DNA from: Promethearchaeota archaeon
GTDB taxonomy: Archaea; Asgardarchaeota; Lokiarchaeia; Sigynarchaeales; SOKP01
Assembly (NCBI GenBank): GCA_014730295.1
Contig: WJIN01000345.1
Span: forward strand, 14,680 to 78,679
Length of the DNA: 64,000 bases
Reading direction: 5' to 3'
Shown here: positions 9,542 through 19,012 of the stretch, one piece after another
Layout of the letters: each line of letters begins with the position of its first letter
How positions within the stretch are numbered: the stretch's first letter is position 1
Position numbers and translations under genes: made by a program
The notes under the pieces: model-generated
Told to the model about the DNA's origin: nothing
Databases searched by the model: none
Seen by the model: only the letters and a program-made list of their open reading frames with translations

Positions 9542-11242
9542 TTAAACTTTAGGAATTTCAAAGATAAATTTACTCCCTTTTGAATAATCTTCTTTAACTC
9601 GGTTTTCTACCCAAATCTCTCCTTTATATAGATCGATAATTCTCTTCACTAATGATAAACCTAAGCCTAATCCTTCCAATTTTTTTCTATTATAATATGC
9701 TCGAATAAAAAGTTGTTCTTTTCGCGGATCTTGAATACCCATACCATTATCGATAAATTCCAACCTGACAAATTTGTTTCCGTCTTGCTCAATTTCGAAT
9801 ACATTAATCGTTATCTGAATTTTTTGATTATTATTATGCTTAATTGAGTTTATCATAAGATTCTCAAATAAATCCTCTAACAGTTCATTAGCCTTAATTT
9901 TCAAACCTTTCTTTTTACAATTTATTTCAATTGATAGAGGTCGTTTGGTGAAGACTTTTGTGATATTCTCAACACATTGCTCCAATATCGGGAGAACTTC
10001 CATTGTTTTTAGGCCCATCTCTTCGTGAGTAATTTTGGAGAGTTTTTTAATATTTAATACTAATCTTTGTCCTCTATCAATTTGATCTTTAACAATTCCT
10101 AAGTTTTCAATGGTTTCACTTTGGTCAGTATTCCGCTTTAAATGAAATTCAATTAATTGAAGTCCAGTGAGGATTCCTTGTAAAATATTTCTAATATCGT
10201 GGGCGAACAAATCCTTGTAAAATTCGGCTCGATTGAATGCTTTCTGATATTTTTTTTTTGATTTTCGTAGAGCTTTTTCTGTCTTTTTCCGTTCAGTAAT
10301 GTTCCGAGCAACGCAATGGATTCCTATAATCTCCCCATCTTCGATAATTGGTACTGAATTAACTTCTAGAGGTATTTTCTTCCCATCGGGAAGCTTGGCC
10401 TCGATTTCATAGATTAAATGGCTCATATCTCCTTTATCTCGAAGTTCTGATCTTCTTAATAGGGGCGATCTATCAGTTTTAGGCACGAATTTTAATACAT
10501 TTTTCCCTATTATCTCTTCTTTCTTCAGAGTGAGAAAATTTTCCATAGCTTTATTGAGATAAATAAAATTACCTTCTAAATCATGTGCATAAATTAAATC
10601 TCTCGCATTATTACTCAATAAGCGATATTTTTTTTCCGATTTCTGTAAGTCTTTATTAGATTTTTTCTTTTCTTTCTCCAAATTAATGCTATAAATGCCA
10701 TAAGCTAACTCTTTTGATATCTCGTCTAATTTTTCACTCACTTTATTGAGATTGTGAGTATTTTTCTTAATAAAGGTATAGAGTACCCCATACAAATTTC
10801 GTTGGTATTTCAGGTAAGAGAGGTTTATTTGGTAGTTTTCATTATATTCAGTTAAGGGACAGTCTGTGCAAAATTTTGAATCCTTTGGGATGATAAAACC
10901 TTTTCCATTACTAAGTGTTTCGGAAAGACACTTCGGAACTCCGCCTCTCTCAAAAATCTCTTCTAATGCACTAAAAAATTCACTCTCTTGATTATCGAAA
11001 TGGATAACTTCAAAATTATTTTTTCCATCTTTTAGCAATCCAAAAGAGAGTCTGAATATAGAACTTGATTCAAGAAGCGCGCATGAATTTTTGATTAACT
11101 CACTTGAATCCTCCTCAAGCATTATCAATCGGTTAATCCTAACTTGAATTTTTAATAAAATATTTTCATAATATAACTCCTTATTCCGAGCTTCAAGGTT
11201 ATTGATTACCTTTTCTGAGCTATTGCTCTTCAAATTTGACAT
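9542..11242 (-). CDS. PAS-domain sensor histidine kinase
   Basis: A soluble kinase of 566 residues. Residues ~40-190 look GAF-like and contain a Cys pair ('FCTDCPLTEY') that might bind a metal or sense redox. Residues ~205-325 are a PAS domain ('NARDLIYAHDLEGNFIYLNK' through 'ARNITERKK'). The phospho-acceptor helix has 'FAHDIRNILQGI'. The ATPase domain shows N box 'LFENLMINSIKHNN', 'FIDNGMGIQD' and 'LGLGLSLVKRIIDLYKGEIW'. There are no transmembrane segments, so it senses a cytoplasmic signal. No response regulator is adjacent. It is separate from the kinase cluster at 48-57 kb and has a different H box (HDIRN rather than SHELRTP). Confidence 0.92.
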   Translation of the reverse strand: MSNLKSNSSEKVINNLEARNKELYYENILLKIQVRINRLIMLEEDSSELIKNSCALLESSSIFRLSFGLLKDGKNNFEVIHFDNQESEFFSALEEIFERGGVPKCLSETLSNGKGFIIPKDSKFCTDCPLTEYNENYQINLSYLKYQRNLYGVLYTFIKKNTHNLNKVSEKLDEISKELAYGIYSINLEKEKKKSNKDLQKSEKKYRLLSNNARDLIYAHDLEGNFIYLNKAMENFLTLKKEEIIGKNVLKFVPKTDRSPLLRRSELRDKGDMSHLIYEIEAKLPDGKKIPLEVNSVPIIEDGEIIGIHCVARNITERKKTEKALRKSKKKYQKAFNRAEFYKDLFAHDIRNILQGILTGLQLIEFHLKRNTDQSETIENLGIVKDQIDRGQRLVLNIKKLSKITHEEMGLKTMEVLPILEQCVENITKVFTKRPLSIEINCKKKGLKIKANELLEDLFENLMINSIKHNNNQKIQITINVFEIEQDGNKFVRLEFIDNGMGIQDPRKEQLFIRAYYNRKKLEGLGLGLSLVKRIIDLYKGEIWVENRVKEDYSKGSKFIFEIPKV

Positions 11243-11424
11243 TAATGAATTTTTGATTAAGATGTAGCTTTATAGGTTTCTGCAAATAATAAAAAAATCA
11301 TTTTTGCAAACATCAAATATATTCTATATAACTAAAATAAATTCAAATTAATTAACTTCAACCTAATATTTGATTAGCTTTTATACGGTTTAATCACATT
11401 TCTCTAAGATCAAATTCAATATAA

Positions 11425-11901
11425 TTATCTTCTTAAAGTTCCAATTATCGCATCGTCGTCCATTAAAAAATCTAAAACATCAATTGGATTGGTAAAAACA
11501 AGATCAGAATTTAAGAGACTTTCTATAGTTGCTCCTTCGCTTCCGATAATTAATATCCCAATAATCGAGTTTTTGAGCATTAGGGAATCGTTATTGCCGT
11601 TTCCTATCGCAATAGTCTCATTTTTTCCTAATTTATCTAATTGATAATTTTTCGCTTGCGACTCTGAAATGTCTTTAGGTGTTATTTTAATAAATTTCAC
11701 TTGAAGTCTATTAGCAATTTCTTCTAAATTTCCTCTAGTATCGGCAGATACTAAAAAAATATTATAGATTTCTTTTAATTTCTGAAATCTTTCGTTTAAA
11801 TCTTCTGAAATATTCCCAAAAAATTGAACTGTCCCATTCACATCGAATAATATATTTCTAATCAAGATCTCTCCAAAATTAGGAATGTATAATTTTTTCA
11901 T
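11425..11901 (-). CDS. HAD-superfamily hydrolase (soluble P-type-ATPase-like)
   Basis: This 158-residue protein has the three HAD motifs: 'ILFDVNGTVQ' (motif I, Asp nucleophile, with Asn at +2), 'FLVSADTRGN' (motif II) and 'AIGNGNNDSLMLKN' (motif IV). 'KDIS' in between may supply the lysine. This short form without a large cap resembles the soluble HAD proteins related to the P domain of P-type ATPases, which act as small-molecule or protein phosphatases. The Asp-x-Asn in place of Asp-x-Asp in motif I is a feature of that subfamily. The substrate is unknown. Nothing in the neighbourhood suggests a pathway. Confidence 0.82.
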   Translation of the reverse strand: MKKLYIPNFGEILIRNILFDVNGTVQFFGNISEDLNERFQKLKEIYNIFLVSADTRGNLEEIANRLQVKFIKITPKDISESQAKNYQLDKLGKNETIAIGNGNNDSLMLKNSIIGILIIGSEGATIESLLNSDLVFTNPIDVLDFLMDDDAIIGTLRR

Positions 11902-11965
11902 ATCAATTTACAAAATTTTAACTTATTAATTAATTTTGTAATAGACTGAGAATCTTAGATACCAA

Positions 11966-11984
11966 TTCTCTCCCTTTGAGAGAA
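11966..11984. repeat. Perfect inverted repeat, 7-bp arms
   Basis: The arms TTCTCTC (11966-11972) and GAGAGAA (11978-11984) are exact reverse complements around a 5-base spacer. It lies about 65 bases upstream of the HAD gene start, so it could be an operator or an RNA hairpin in that leader. A short perfect arm in AT-rich DNA can also arise by chance. Confidence 0.4.
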
Positions 11985-12102
11985 ATATATACTCAATATA
12001 TTTATATCTATTTTCTATAAACAATATTTTTTACCATAGTTCGGTTCCTCTTATTCGGTTAATATTATACTTCAAAATTTTGGAAAAATTCTTCCCTCGA
12101 CG

Positions 12103-12240
12103 ATGATGGAGTTAAATTTAAACCTAAATGACAATTATGAGCTTAGAGAAATTTTATTATATGTTATTGTAGGATTTATTCACTTCTGCTTTCTTTTATG
12201 TCTCATAATTTTCGCGCTGCCAAATAATATATATCTATAG
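12103..12240 (+). CDS. Possible small single-pass membrane protein, 45 residues
   Basis: An ATG-ATG start opens a 45-residue frame with a polar N-terminus (about 15 residues) and then one clear hydrophobic segment ('ILLYVIVGFIHFCFLLCLII'), ending 'PNNIYL'. The topology is that of a small single-TM protein. There is no convincing Shine-Dalgarno and no family is recognised. It lies 118 bases upstream of the phosphatase-superfamily gene on the same strand. AT-rich DNA readily produces hydrophobic frames, so this is tentative. Confidence 0.3.
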   Translation: MMELNLNLNDNYELREILLYVIVGFIHFCFLLCLIIFALPNNIYL

Positions 12241-12358
12241 GGCGACAGATATAGCAAAAATAAGTTTATGGATTCTCTCTGGATGTAAAAGATTTATCTT
12301 TTTATAGATCTAAGGATTTACTATATTAGTATTATAACCGAATTTATCTTGATTTACC

Positions 12359-13873
12359 ATGGTAAAACAAGCGAAAATTAACCAAGTAATTTTATTGATC
12401 TTAGATGATGTGAGATCATCTCAATTTTTTGAGTTGATGGAAAGAGGAAAATTACCTAATTTTGCAAATCTAGCAAAAAATGGTATTTCCAGTCAGAATT
12501 GTATAACATCGTTTCCCAGCGTTACTTTCCCTTGTTATCCTAATATTATTACTGGATCGTACTCTGGATATTTTCCAGAAGAAGGGAGTGGCATCCCTGC
12601 ATATCATTGGATCTCCCGGAGCGACCCCCCATCTAAGGGTAAGAAACCTCCATTTATCCGGAATTATTCAATCGGAAGCCATATCTGGAAAATCAGCAGA
12701 GACTTGGGGAAAAATGTAAAAACTGTTTTCGAACAAGCAGGAGAAGGCAATTTTTTCAGCTCTCTTAATATCGTGTTCAGAGGATCCTATTTTTCCCCAC
12801 CTCAGAAGTTTAATACCGAAAATGTATTTAAAAATATCCAAAATGCCTATGAAAATCCCACAAAATTCTTTTCAGACAAGGAGGTACCGAAAATTACCAT
12901 CGGATACATTCCGAAAACAGACGAGCTCCTACACGAGAGAGGCTTTGATCATCCCGAATATATTGGAGAAATCCTTAAATGCGATGATTATCTGGGAAAT
13001 CTTATCACGTTTTTAAAATCTGAAGGCCATTACGATTCTACGGCAATTGGCGTAATTTCTGACCATGGGAATTATAAGGCGGAAAAAACATATGATTTGG
13101 AACCGTTTTTCAAATCAAAGGGATTGCAACCATATGATCCAAAAAGAGGGAAGGGAGATTTTGATGCTAATTTTGGATGTATTGGTTCATTTAATTTTCC
13201 TGGAGATACTTGGCACCATCATCCAAATATAGAACAAATGGAAAAGTTTACACCTAAAGGAAGCGAAAAGTCTACAAATCTGTTTGATATATTGTGGGAC
13301 ATTCCCGGAATAAAACTTATGTATTTTAGAGATGATGAAAATACGCCTGATAAAGGAATAATCCATATCAAAAGAAAAAACAGCAGAACGGGTCAAATCT
13401 CCACAGCTTCTATAGAATATAAAGGTATGGGAAAAAGCATGAAAACGAGATATAATATTGATGAGGTGGATATTTTCGGGTATCAAAATAATGAACAAGT
13501 AAATTCTCTCTTAGACGGAAAGTATTACTCTATAGACCAGTGGCTTGCAAAAACATATGATATCGATTTTCCCATGATAATTGATCAAATCCCTCGGTTT
13601 TTTACAAATCCACGCTCTTCTGATATATTAGTCTCGACATTGGGCGAATATGCATTTAATTATGAGCATGGTAAAACTATGAACGATCATCTCTATTCCC
13701 ATGATATTGCTCTGCGAAAATCTATGAATGTTCCTTTTATTATAGGAGGGAGTGCAGATCTCCCAAATCTACAGCTCGAATATTGTAAAACGACTGATAT
13801 GATTCCTAGTTTGTTATGTTTACTTGGAATGGACCCTCATGAAAGTGTTGTGGGTAAGAATTTGTTAGATTGA
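12359..13873 (+). CDS. Alkaline phosphatase superfamily hydrolase (nucleotide pyrophosphatase/phosphodiesterase type)
   Basis: This 504-residue protein has metal-binding 'LLILDDVRSS' at the N-terminus and the nucleophile segment 'SFPSVTFPCYPNIITG', where Thr follows the usual pattern of NPP-type enzymes. It also has a late metal site 'IGVISDHGNYKAEK' (D-H-G) and a C-terminal His segment 'LYSHDIALRKSMNVPFIIGG'. These enzymes hydrolyse phosphate mono- or diesters using two zinc ions. No signal peptide is evident, so it probably acts in the cytoplasm. The ATG at 12359 follows an AT-rich upstream region. The exact substrate (nucleotide, phospholipid head group or phosphonate) cannot be told from sequence. 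Confidence 0.85.
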   Translation: MVKQAKINQVILLILDDVRSSQFFELMERGKLPNFANLAKNGISSQNCITSFPSVTFPCYPNIITGSYSGYFPEEGSGIPAYHWISRSDPPSKGKKPPFIRNYSIGSHIWKISRDLGKNVKTVFEQAGEGNFFSSLNIVFRGSYFSPPQKFNTENVFKNIQNAYENPTKFFSDKEVPKITIGYIPKTDELLHERGFDHPEYIGEILKCDDYLGNLITFLKSEGHYDSTAIGVISDHGNYKAEKTYDLEPFFKSKGLQPYDPKRGKGDFDANFGCIGSFNFPGDTWHHHPNIEQMEKFTPKGSEKSTNLFDILWDIPGIKLMYFRDDENTPDKGIIHIKRKNSRTGQISTASIEYKGMGKSMKTRYNIDEVDIFGYQNNEQVNSLLDGKYYSIDQWLAKTYDIDFPMIIDQIPRFFTNPRSSDILVSTLGEYAFNYEHGKTMNDHLYSHDIALRKSMNVPFIIGGSADLPNLQLEYCKTTDMIPSLLCLLGMDPHESVVGKNLLD

Positions 13874-13966
13874 TCAATGCATACCCAATTTAGCAAAAAT
13901 TAAAATTTTTCTCAATTTTTAAAAATTTACGATTGGAACTTCTTAAATGATATTTAAATATGGCTA

Positions 13967-13976
13967 ATTTATATAT
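13967..13976 (+). promoter_or_regulatory. Putative TATA box for the 14006 membrane protein gene
   Basis: ATTTATATAT lies about 30 bases before the ATG at 14006. At the usual archaeal spacing, transcription would begin only a few bases before the start codon, giving a very short leader. Confidence 0.45.
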
Positions 13977-14005
13977 TTGTTATAAAAAGAGAATTATACT
14001 TTAAA

Positions 14006-14887
14006 ATGAGCCTTAAACGATATCGCAATGCAATTATTATATTTTTGATAATATATCTTCTCTTTACTATACCTTTTATACCACTCAATTATCTGGCAGA
14101 TGGAGGAGCAGACCGAATGACTCCAATACTTCCCTTCAATACTTTAATATTGCAGATTATGGCTATTGTTCTACTAGTCCCCCTCGGAGGGATTATAGGA
14201 GGCTTTTTACCGGGCTACCTTTTCGCACCACTGATGCTGTTATTTTATAAAAAAACAATTGGGTTCAGAATGGAATTCGGTATACAGCATAGAGAAAAAC
14301 CAGAAAAGTTTAAAAATATTTGGAAGGGAATATTTCCTGCATTATTAGCAGTTAATTTTGCTCTTTTACTAGGTATAAGCGATTTTGCATATAATTTTGT
14401 GGTATCTCCGAGTTATTTAGGGGGTGGTGAAGGAGAAAATTTATGGCCAATTGTAGGATTTGCGTCGTTAATCCCTTATATGACAGCTATTTCTATGGGT
14501 ATCTTTTCGCCAGTCTGGTTCTTATTAGATGCGGGAATAGTATTTACAAACAAGCAAAAAGTTAAGGATACCATTGAACCTATTGAGGTGAGATCTATGG
14601 GGAGTTGGTATCATTATCTCTTAAAAGGATATGCTGGTATCGGAGTAGTTTTTTCCTACATCTTCTTCCTAATGGATGTCTTAAGCAGATATAATGATCC
14701 TACAAATCCGGGGTTTATTATTGCTGCTATTATGTTGCCAATAATGCCAATTCTCATTACAATACTTATAATCCCCGTTATGATCTTATTAGAAGTGTAC
14801 TTAAAACCGCGAAGGGAATTTATGCGAAATTTTGCAAAGCGTTTGGGAATAGAAGGTCCTTTAGAAAGACCATTAAATTTTAATTAA
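14006..14887 (+). CDS. Multi-pass membrane protein of unknown function
   Basis: This 293-residue protein has about six hydrophobic segments. These are near residues 10-30 ('AIIIFLIIYLLFTIPFIPL'), 45-80 (a Gly-rich 'LVPLGGIIGGFLPGYLFAPL' stretch), 112-135, 150-180, 210-230 and 240-262. It ends in a basic, cytosolic-looking tail with 'LKPRREFMRNFAKRLGIEGP'. No transporter or enzyme signature was recognised. A TATA-like box lies just upstream. The small charged protein at 14994 follows on the same strand after 106 bases and may be cotranscribed. Confidence 0.8.
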   Translation: MSLKRYRNAIIIFLIIYLLFTIPFIPLNYLADGGADRMTPILPFNTLILQIMAIVLLVPLGGIIGGFLPGYLFAPLMLLFYKKTIGFRMEFGIQHREKPEKFKNIWKGIFPALLAVNFALLLGISDFAYNFVVSPSYLGGGEGENLWPIVGFASLIPYMTAISMGIFSPVWFLLDAGIVFTNKQKVKDTIEPIEVRSMGSWYHYLLKGYAGIGVVFSYIFFLMDVLSRYNDPTNPGFIIAAIMLPIMPILITILIIPVMILLEVYLKPRREFMRNFAKRLGIEGPLERPLNFN

Positions 14888-14993
14888 ATTCTTATTTCAA
14901 CATTTTTTCTTTATTTAACCGTTCTTCGATGTGGTAAATGAATTTAATGGGCAAATTATTTTAGATTTTATTAATTATTAAATCAGAGAAGAA

Positions 14994-15455
14994 ATGACGA
15001 AAAATAAGCACAAATCGTCTCTTTCTGAGAAAGAAAGAGAAATGATACGGGATATGAAACGAGAACTTAAAAGAATGAATATACCTAGAGAAGAATGGGC
15101 TCAATACATCCAGCAAGAACTGACTTATCGGAGAAGCATGGAACGAAAGACTGAAAAACAAAAATCTTCTGGAATATTTGGGCGGTTGAAGAAACTATGG
15201 CAAAAAATCGTTGGATGGTTTTTCAAACAAACAGCTAAGCGTTATACTCAAAATGAAGAATTGATCGAGGAATTTTATAAAATGATGGAAGAGCCATATC
15301 AACCAACTGATGAGGAAAAGAAATTTATGGATATGTTAAACCCTAATGTTGAGTTCCAGGATGTGGACAAATTAGGAAAAGGAGGGGCCACGATAAGTGA
15401 AGGCAAGAAGAAAAAACGAGTAGTTCTTGATTTGGATGATGATGATTTCGAATGA
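14994..15455 (+). CDS. Small highly charged protein of unknown function
   Basis: This 153-residue protein is strongly basic and helical in its first half ('KEREMIRDMKRELKRMNI', 'RLKKLWQKIVGWFFKQTAKR', the latter an amphipathic helix with Trp/Phe that could lie on a membrane). It ends in an acidic tail of Asp/Glu. No family was recognised. Its position right after a membrane protein gene suggests a peripheral partner, which is inference only. Confidence 0.7.
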   Translation: MTKNKHKSSLSEKEREMIRDMKRELKRMNIPREEWAQYIQQELTYRRSMERKTEKQKSSGIFGRLKKLWQKIVGWFFKQTAKRYTQNEELIEEFYKMMEEPYQPTDEEKKFMDMLNPNVEFQDVDKLGKGGATISEGKKKKRVVLDLDDDDFE

Positions 15456-15622
15456 GCTCTCCAAGTCTTATTTTCTTAATTAAGAATTAATTTAAATAAT
15501 GAATATATCCAATCCACTCTATTTTATAAAGACTCCAGATTTTATCTAAATTATTTTGAAAGAATACATTTAAAATCTTATTCATTTTACATTAAATAAT
15601 TACTTTAAAGGTTTGAAATTGA

Positions 15623-18421
15623 ATGGTAGAAGCAGAAAAAATAATTCTGGTCCCCGAGACACATTGGGATCGTGAGTGGTACCTCCCATTTCAAGAGTTT
15701 CGAGCAGAATTAGTTCTTATGTTCGATAAGCTTTTAGAAATACTGGAAACTAATCCGGATTATAATAATTTCACATTTGATGGGCAGACAATACCAATAG
15801 AAGATTATCTCGAAGTTCGCCCTGAAAATAAGGAGATAATAGAGAAATATGTGAAGGAACGACGTTTATCCATTGGACCGATGTATGTATTACCCGATGA
15901 ATTTCTTATTAGTGGGGAATCTCTTATACGAAATTTAATGATTGGGCACCAGTTTGCCAGTAAATTGGGTAGAGTAATGAAAGCTGGTTATATCCCCGAT
16001 CCTTTTGGTCATATTAGTCAACTTCCCCAAATTTTGAAAGGTTTTGAAATCCCATCTGTCATCTTCTGGAGGGGATTTGGAAATCAATTTGAGGAAAATA
16101 ATTTAAATATAGAATTTCGCTGGAAAGCTCCAGGAGAAGCAACTTCCATACTCGGAATTCATTTACTTCTAAGCTATGGCTCTATAGCGAACATAAATAC
16201 TAAAAAACGAAATGGGCAATATAAGGTAGCATTAAGAAAAATCAATCGTGTAATTGAACAAATGGAGAATTATACTACAACACCATATGTTTTGCTGAAT
16301 AATGGTTCAGATCACGATGAGGCACAACCAGAGATCCCAGAAATCATTTCACAATGGAATGAGGCGAATCCAGAGAAGGAAATCATACAAACTGACTTTG
16401 AATACTATATAGAAAAAGTATTGGAATCAAATCCGGAATTAAAGGATTTTCAAGGAGAACTTAGAGGTGGAAAATATGCCCATCTACTTTCAGGAGTCTT
16501 TTCCGCACGGATGTGGATTAAACAGAGAAATACTGCAATAGAATATCTATATGAAAAATATACCGAGCCTCTTGCAACGTTAACTTGGGTATTAGCTAAA
16601 AATCAAAAAGACAAATATCCCAAAGATTACATTTTAACCGGTTTAAAATGGCTGATTAAAAACCATCCTCACGATTCTATCTGTGGATGCTCTATTGACC
16701 AAGTTCATGAAGAAATGAGAACCAGATTTGATTGGGCAGAACAAATTGGAGAAGAAATAATTAAAAATTCTTTTATTCATCTTAGTAAATCAATTGAGTA
16801 TAATTATGACACGAATAATTGGATTCCTTTAATCGTGTACAATCCTCTTCCTTATAGAAGGAAGGATGTTGTTGAGTTCAACGGTATTACCCCCAAAAAG
16901 GGAGGGGAAGGATTTCCTTCGCATTTCAAATTAATAGACAATACAGGAAAGGAGATTGAATATCAAGGTTACTTAATAAAAGAAGAGCCCCGCTATACCC
17001 AAGAAACGAATATTTCGAAACATTTTAGTTTTTTAGCAGAACTTCCCGCGTGTGGTTATAAGACCTATTACCTTAATCCCGATGAAGAGCCCTCCACGAT
17101 TATTAAAAAAGAAGAGTCCTATAGAGTCATTGGAGAGACTTTTCAAAATGAATTTTATCAGATTAATATTAATCCAAAAGGAAAAATTAACGTATTAGAT
17201 AAAGAGAGCGGGGTCTGGTATAATGATATCTGTACTTTTGAAGATGTGGGCGATTGGGGGGATGAATACGACTTTTCAGGTCCAAAAGAAAATCAATTTG
17301 ATATGAAATATACCACAGAAGATGCACAACTAATAGAGATGCAATATATAGTTGATGGGCCTACACAAAAAACTGTGAAAATGGAAATGAATTTTAAACT
17401 CCCCGTTTCACTTACTAACGAACGATACGAGCGAGAGAGTTTTCTTACAGATAATCCATTAAGATTATATATTTCCCTCTATGAAGGTATTAAGAGAATT
17501 GATTTTCGAATTGAAATGTTCAATAACAGCAGGGATCATAGATTTCGGGTTTTATTCCCCTCTTCTATGAAGGCGGATAAGGTGTATGCGGACGGACATT
17601 TTCATGTGTTAGAAAGGGATATAGATTTACCAGACGCAGAAGATTGGGTTCAAAAACCACTGCCAACTAATCATCAAAAAGATTTTGTTGCTTTATGTGC
17701 TAATAATCGAATATTCGCAGTGCTCAATAAAGGTTTGCCGGAATATGAACCTATAAAAAATAATGATGGAACGATAACCTTAGCAATTACCTTACTTAGA
17801 TGTGTTGAGTGGTTATCTCGAGATGATTTTAAAACGAGAAGTTCTCACGCAGGTCCAGAAATGAATACCCCTGGCGCACAGTGTTTAGGAAGCCACATTT
17901 TTGAATTCTCGTTAGTCGTTGAAAATGATAAAGCAGATTGGCTTCAAGCAAATATTCAAAAGTATGGAAAAGAATTCAACAATAATCTCTTACCTATTTT
18001 TCCAACAATGACGGATTCTAATATCAGACTTTTAGATAAAGTCGTTTTAAAACCCCGTGGAACGCTCTCCTTATATTTAGGAGGAGATAAAGATATGAGA
18101 GATGGATATTTATCGGATGAGATGAGTTTTATTAAGCTGGATAATGATGCCATCCTCATATCTGCCATAAAAAAAAGCGAAAAAGGGAATAATCTCATAC
18201 TCAGAACCTATAATTTGTCAGATGGAATGGAAAATGGAATAATAAATTTTCCCGATGTTATTAAAATCCGAGATGCGTCCATTGTAAACTTACTAGAAGA
18301 AGAACCAAAAAATGTAATCAAGGCAACAATAGAGGATATAAATAATCAGAGTATTAGAATAACTTTAGATCCTCATGTCATAACAACGATAAAAATAGAG
18401 TTTGAAAGAGTTCTTGAATAA
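15623..18421 (+). CDS. Glycoside hydrolase family 38 alpha-mannosidase
   Basis: This 932-residue protein opens with 'LVPETHWDREWY', the zinc-binding start of GH38. It also has 'IGPMYVLPDEFLISGESLIRNLMIG' and 'GYIPDPFGHISQLPQIL', where the Asp of DPFGH is the family's catalytic nucleophile. A later 'NHPHDSICGCSIDQVHEEM' holds another zinc histidine. The C-terminal ~550 residues form the beta-rich domains usual for the family. It removes alpha-linked mannose from glycans or mannosylglycerate-type substrates by a retaining mechanism. There is no signal peptide, so it probably acts in the cytoplasm on imported or recycled oligosaccharides. An AAAGGTTT upstream of 15623 may serve as ribosome binding site. 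Confidence 0.95.
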   Translation: MVEAEKIILVPETHWDREWYLPFQEFRAELVLMFDKLLEILETNPDYNNFTFDGQTIPIEDYLEVRPENKEIIEKYVKERRLSIGPMYVLPDEFLISGESLIRNLMIGHQFASKLGRVMKAGYIPDPFGHISQLPQILKGFEIPSVIFWRGFGNQFEENNLNIEFRWKAPGEATSILGIHLLLSYGSIANINTKKRNGQYKVALRKINRVIEQMENYTTTPYVLLNNGSDHDEAQPEIPEIISQWNEANPEKEIIQTDFEYYIEKVLESNPELKDFQGELRGGKYAHLLSGVFSARMWIKQRNTAIEYLYEKYTEPLATLTWVLAKNQKDKYPKDYILTGLKWLIKNHPHDSICGCSIDQVHEEMRTRFDWAEQIGEEIIKNSFIHLSKSIEYNYDTNNWIPLIVYNPLPYRRKDVVEFNGITPKKGGEGFPSHFKLIDNTGKEIEYQGYLIKEEPRYTQETNISKHFSFLAELPACGYKTYYLNPDEEPSTIIKKEESYRVIGETFQNEFYQININPKGKINVLDKESGVWYNDICTFEDVGDWGDEYDFSGPKENQFDMKYTTEDAQLIEMQYIVDGPTQKTVKMEMNFKLPVSLTNERYERESFLTDNPLRLYISLYEGIKRIDFRIEMFNNSRDHRFRVLFPSSMKADKVYADGHFHVLERDIDLPDAEDWVQKPLPTNHQKDFVALCANNRIFAVLNKGLPEYEPIKNNDGTITLAITLLRCVEWLSRDDFKTRSSHAGPEMNTPGAQCLGSHIFEFSLVVENDKADWLQANIQKYGKEFNNNLLPIFPTMTDSNIRLLDKVVLKPRGTLSLYLGGDKDMRDGYLSDEMSFIKLDNDAILISAIKKSEKGNNLILRTYNLSDGMENGIINFPDVIKIRDASIVNLLEEEPKNVIKATIEDINNQSIRITLDPHVITTIKIEFERVLE

Positions 18422-18438
18422 TTGCTAATATGGATTAC

Positions 18439-18446
18439 TTTTTTTT
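18439..18446 (+). terminator. T-run between convergent genes
   Basis: Eight consecutive T residues follow the alpha-mannosidase stop codon by 17 bases and precede the end of the convergent small gene. T-rich tracts are sufficient for archaeal RNA polymerase termination. Confidence 0.4.
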
Positions 18447-18462
18447 ATTATTTAAATAGTAA

Positions 18463-18747
18463 TTATAATCCTTCCTTATTGGTTAGTTGATTTTCTTTAT
18501 ACCGTATTTCTTCAATCATTTTTTGAATTTTGAATGGTGAATTGTAAAGTTTCAAAATATCGATAACAGACTCATGCAGAGCTCTTAAATTTTCAACACT
18601 CGCTTGATAAAAGAAATCATCATCGGGCAATTTAATCTCAAAAATATCGATAATCGCTTTAATTGCTTCTCTTATCATTTCATAATTCCTATAAATTATC
18701 TTATCTTCTTCTTCATAATTTACATTAGATTTTATTTTATCAAGCAT
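18463..18747 (-). CDS. Small helical protein of unknown function
   Basis: This 94-residue acidic and mostly helical protein starts 'MLDKIKSNVNYEEEDKIIYR' and ends in a basic helix with 'IQKMIEEIRYKENQL'. No family was recognised. It has protein-like composition and sits alone, convergent to the mannosidase gene. No cysteines and no membrane segment are present. Confidence 0.6.
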   Translation of the reverse strand: MLDKIKSNVNYEEEDKIIYRNYEMIREAIKAIIDIFEIKLPDDDFFYQASVENLRALHESVIDILKLYNSPFKIQKMIEEIRYKENQLTNKEGL

Positions 18748-19012
18748 TTCACATCAACTCATCGATATTAATTTCTTAATTATTATACTAAATAAACTAT
18801 ATTTTACTCATCTTATAAAAAATCCTTAGACCAGTTTTTATTTCTCAAAATCGGAATAAATAAAAAGTAGGGGATATCTAGAATCTTTAGAATCACAATA
18901 AAAATACGATTCCCAATATTATTGATAAATAAAGTAGATTTGAGATTCTTAATATTATTTTTAATTTGAATCTGTTTTTAGATAATGGAAATTTTTCAAA
19001 ATAATTCAAGAA

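Larger units (their letters stand above)
11902..12358. other. Intergenic stretch with hairpin and small frame
   Basis: This 457-base gap separates divergent genes. It contains a perfect 7-bp hairpin at 11966-11984 and a 45-codon frame at 12103-12240, both listed separately. AT-rich tracts around 12298-12310 could hold the promoter of the downstream hydrolase gene. Confidence 0.5.
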
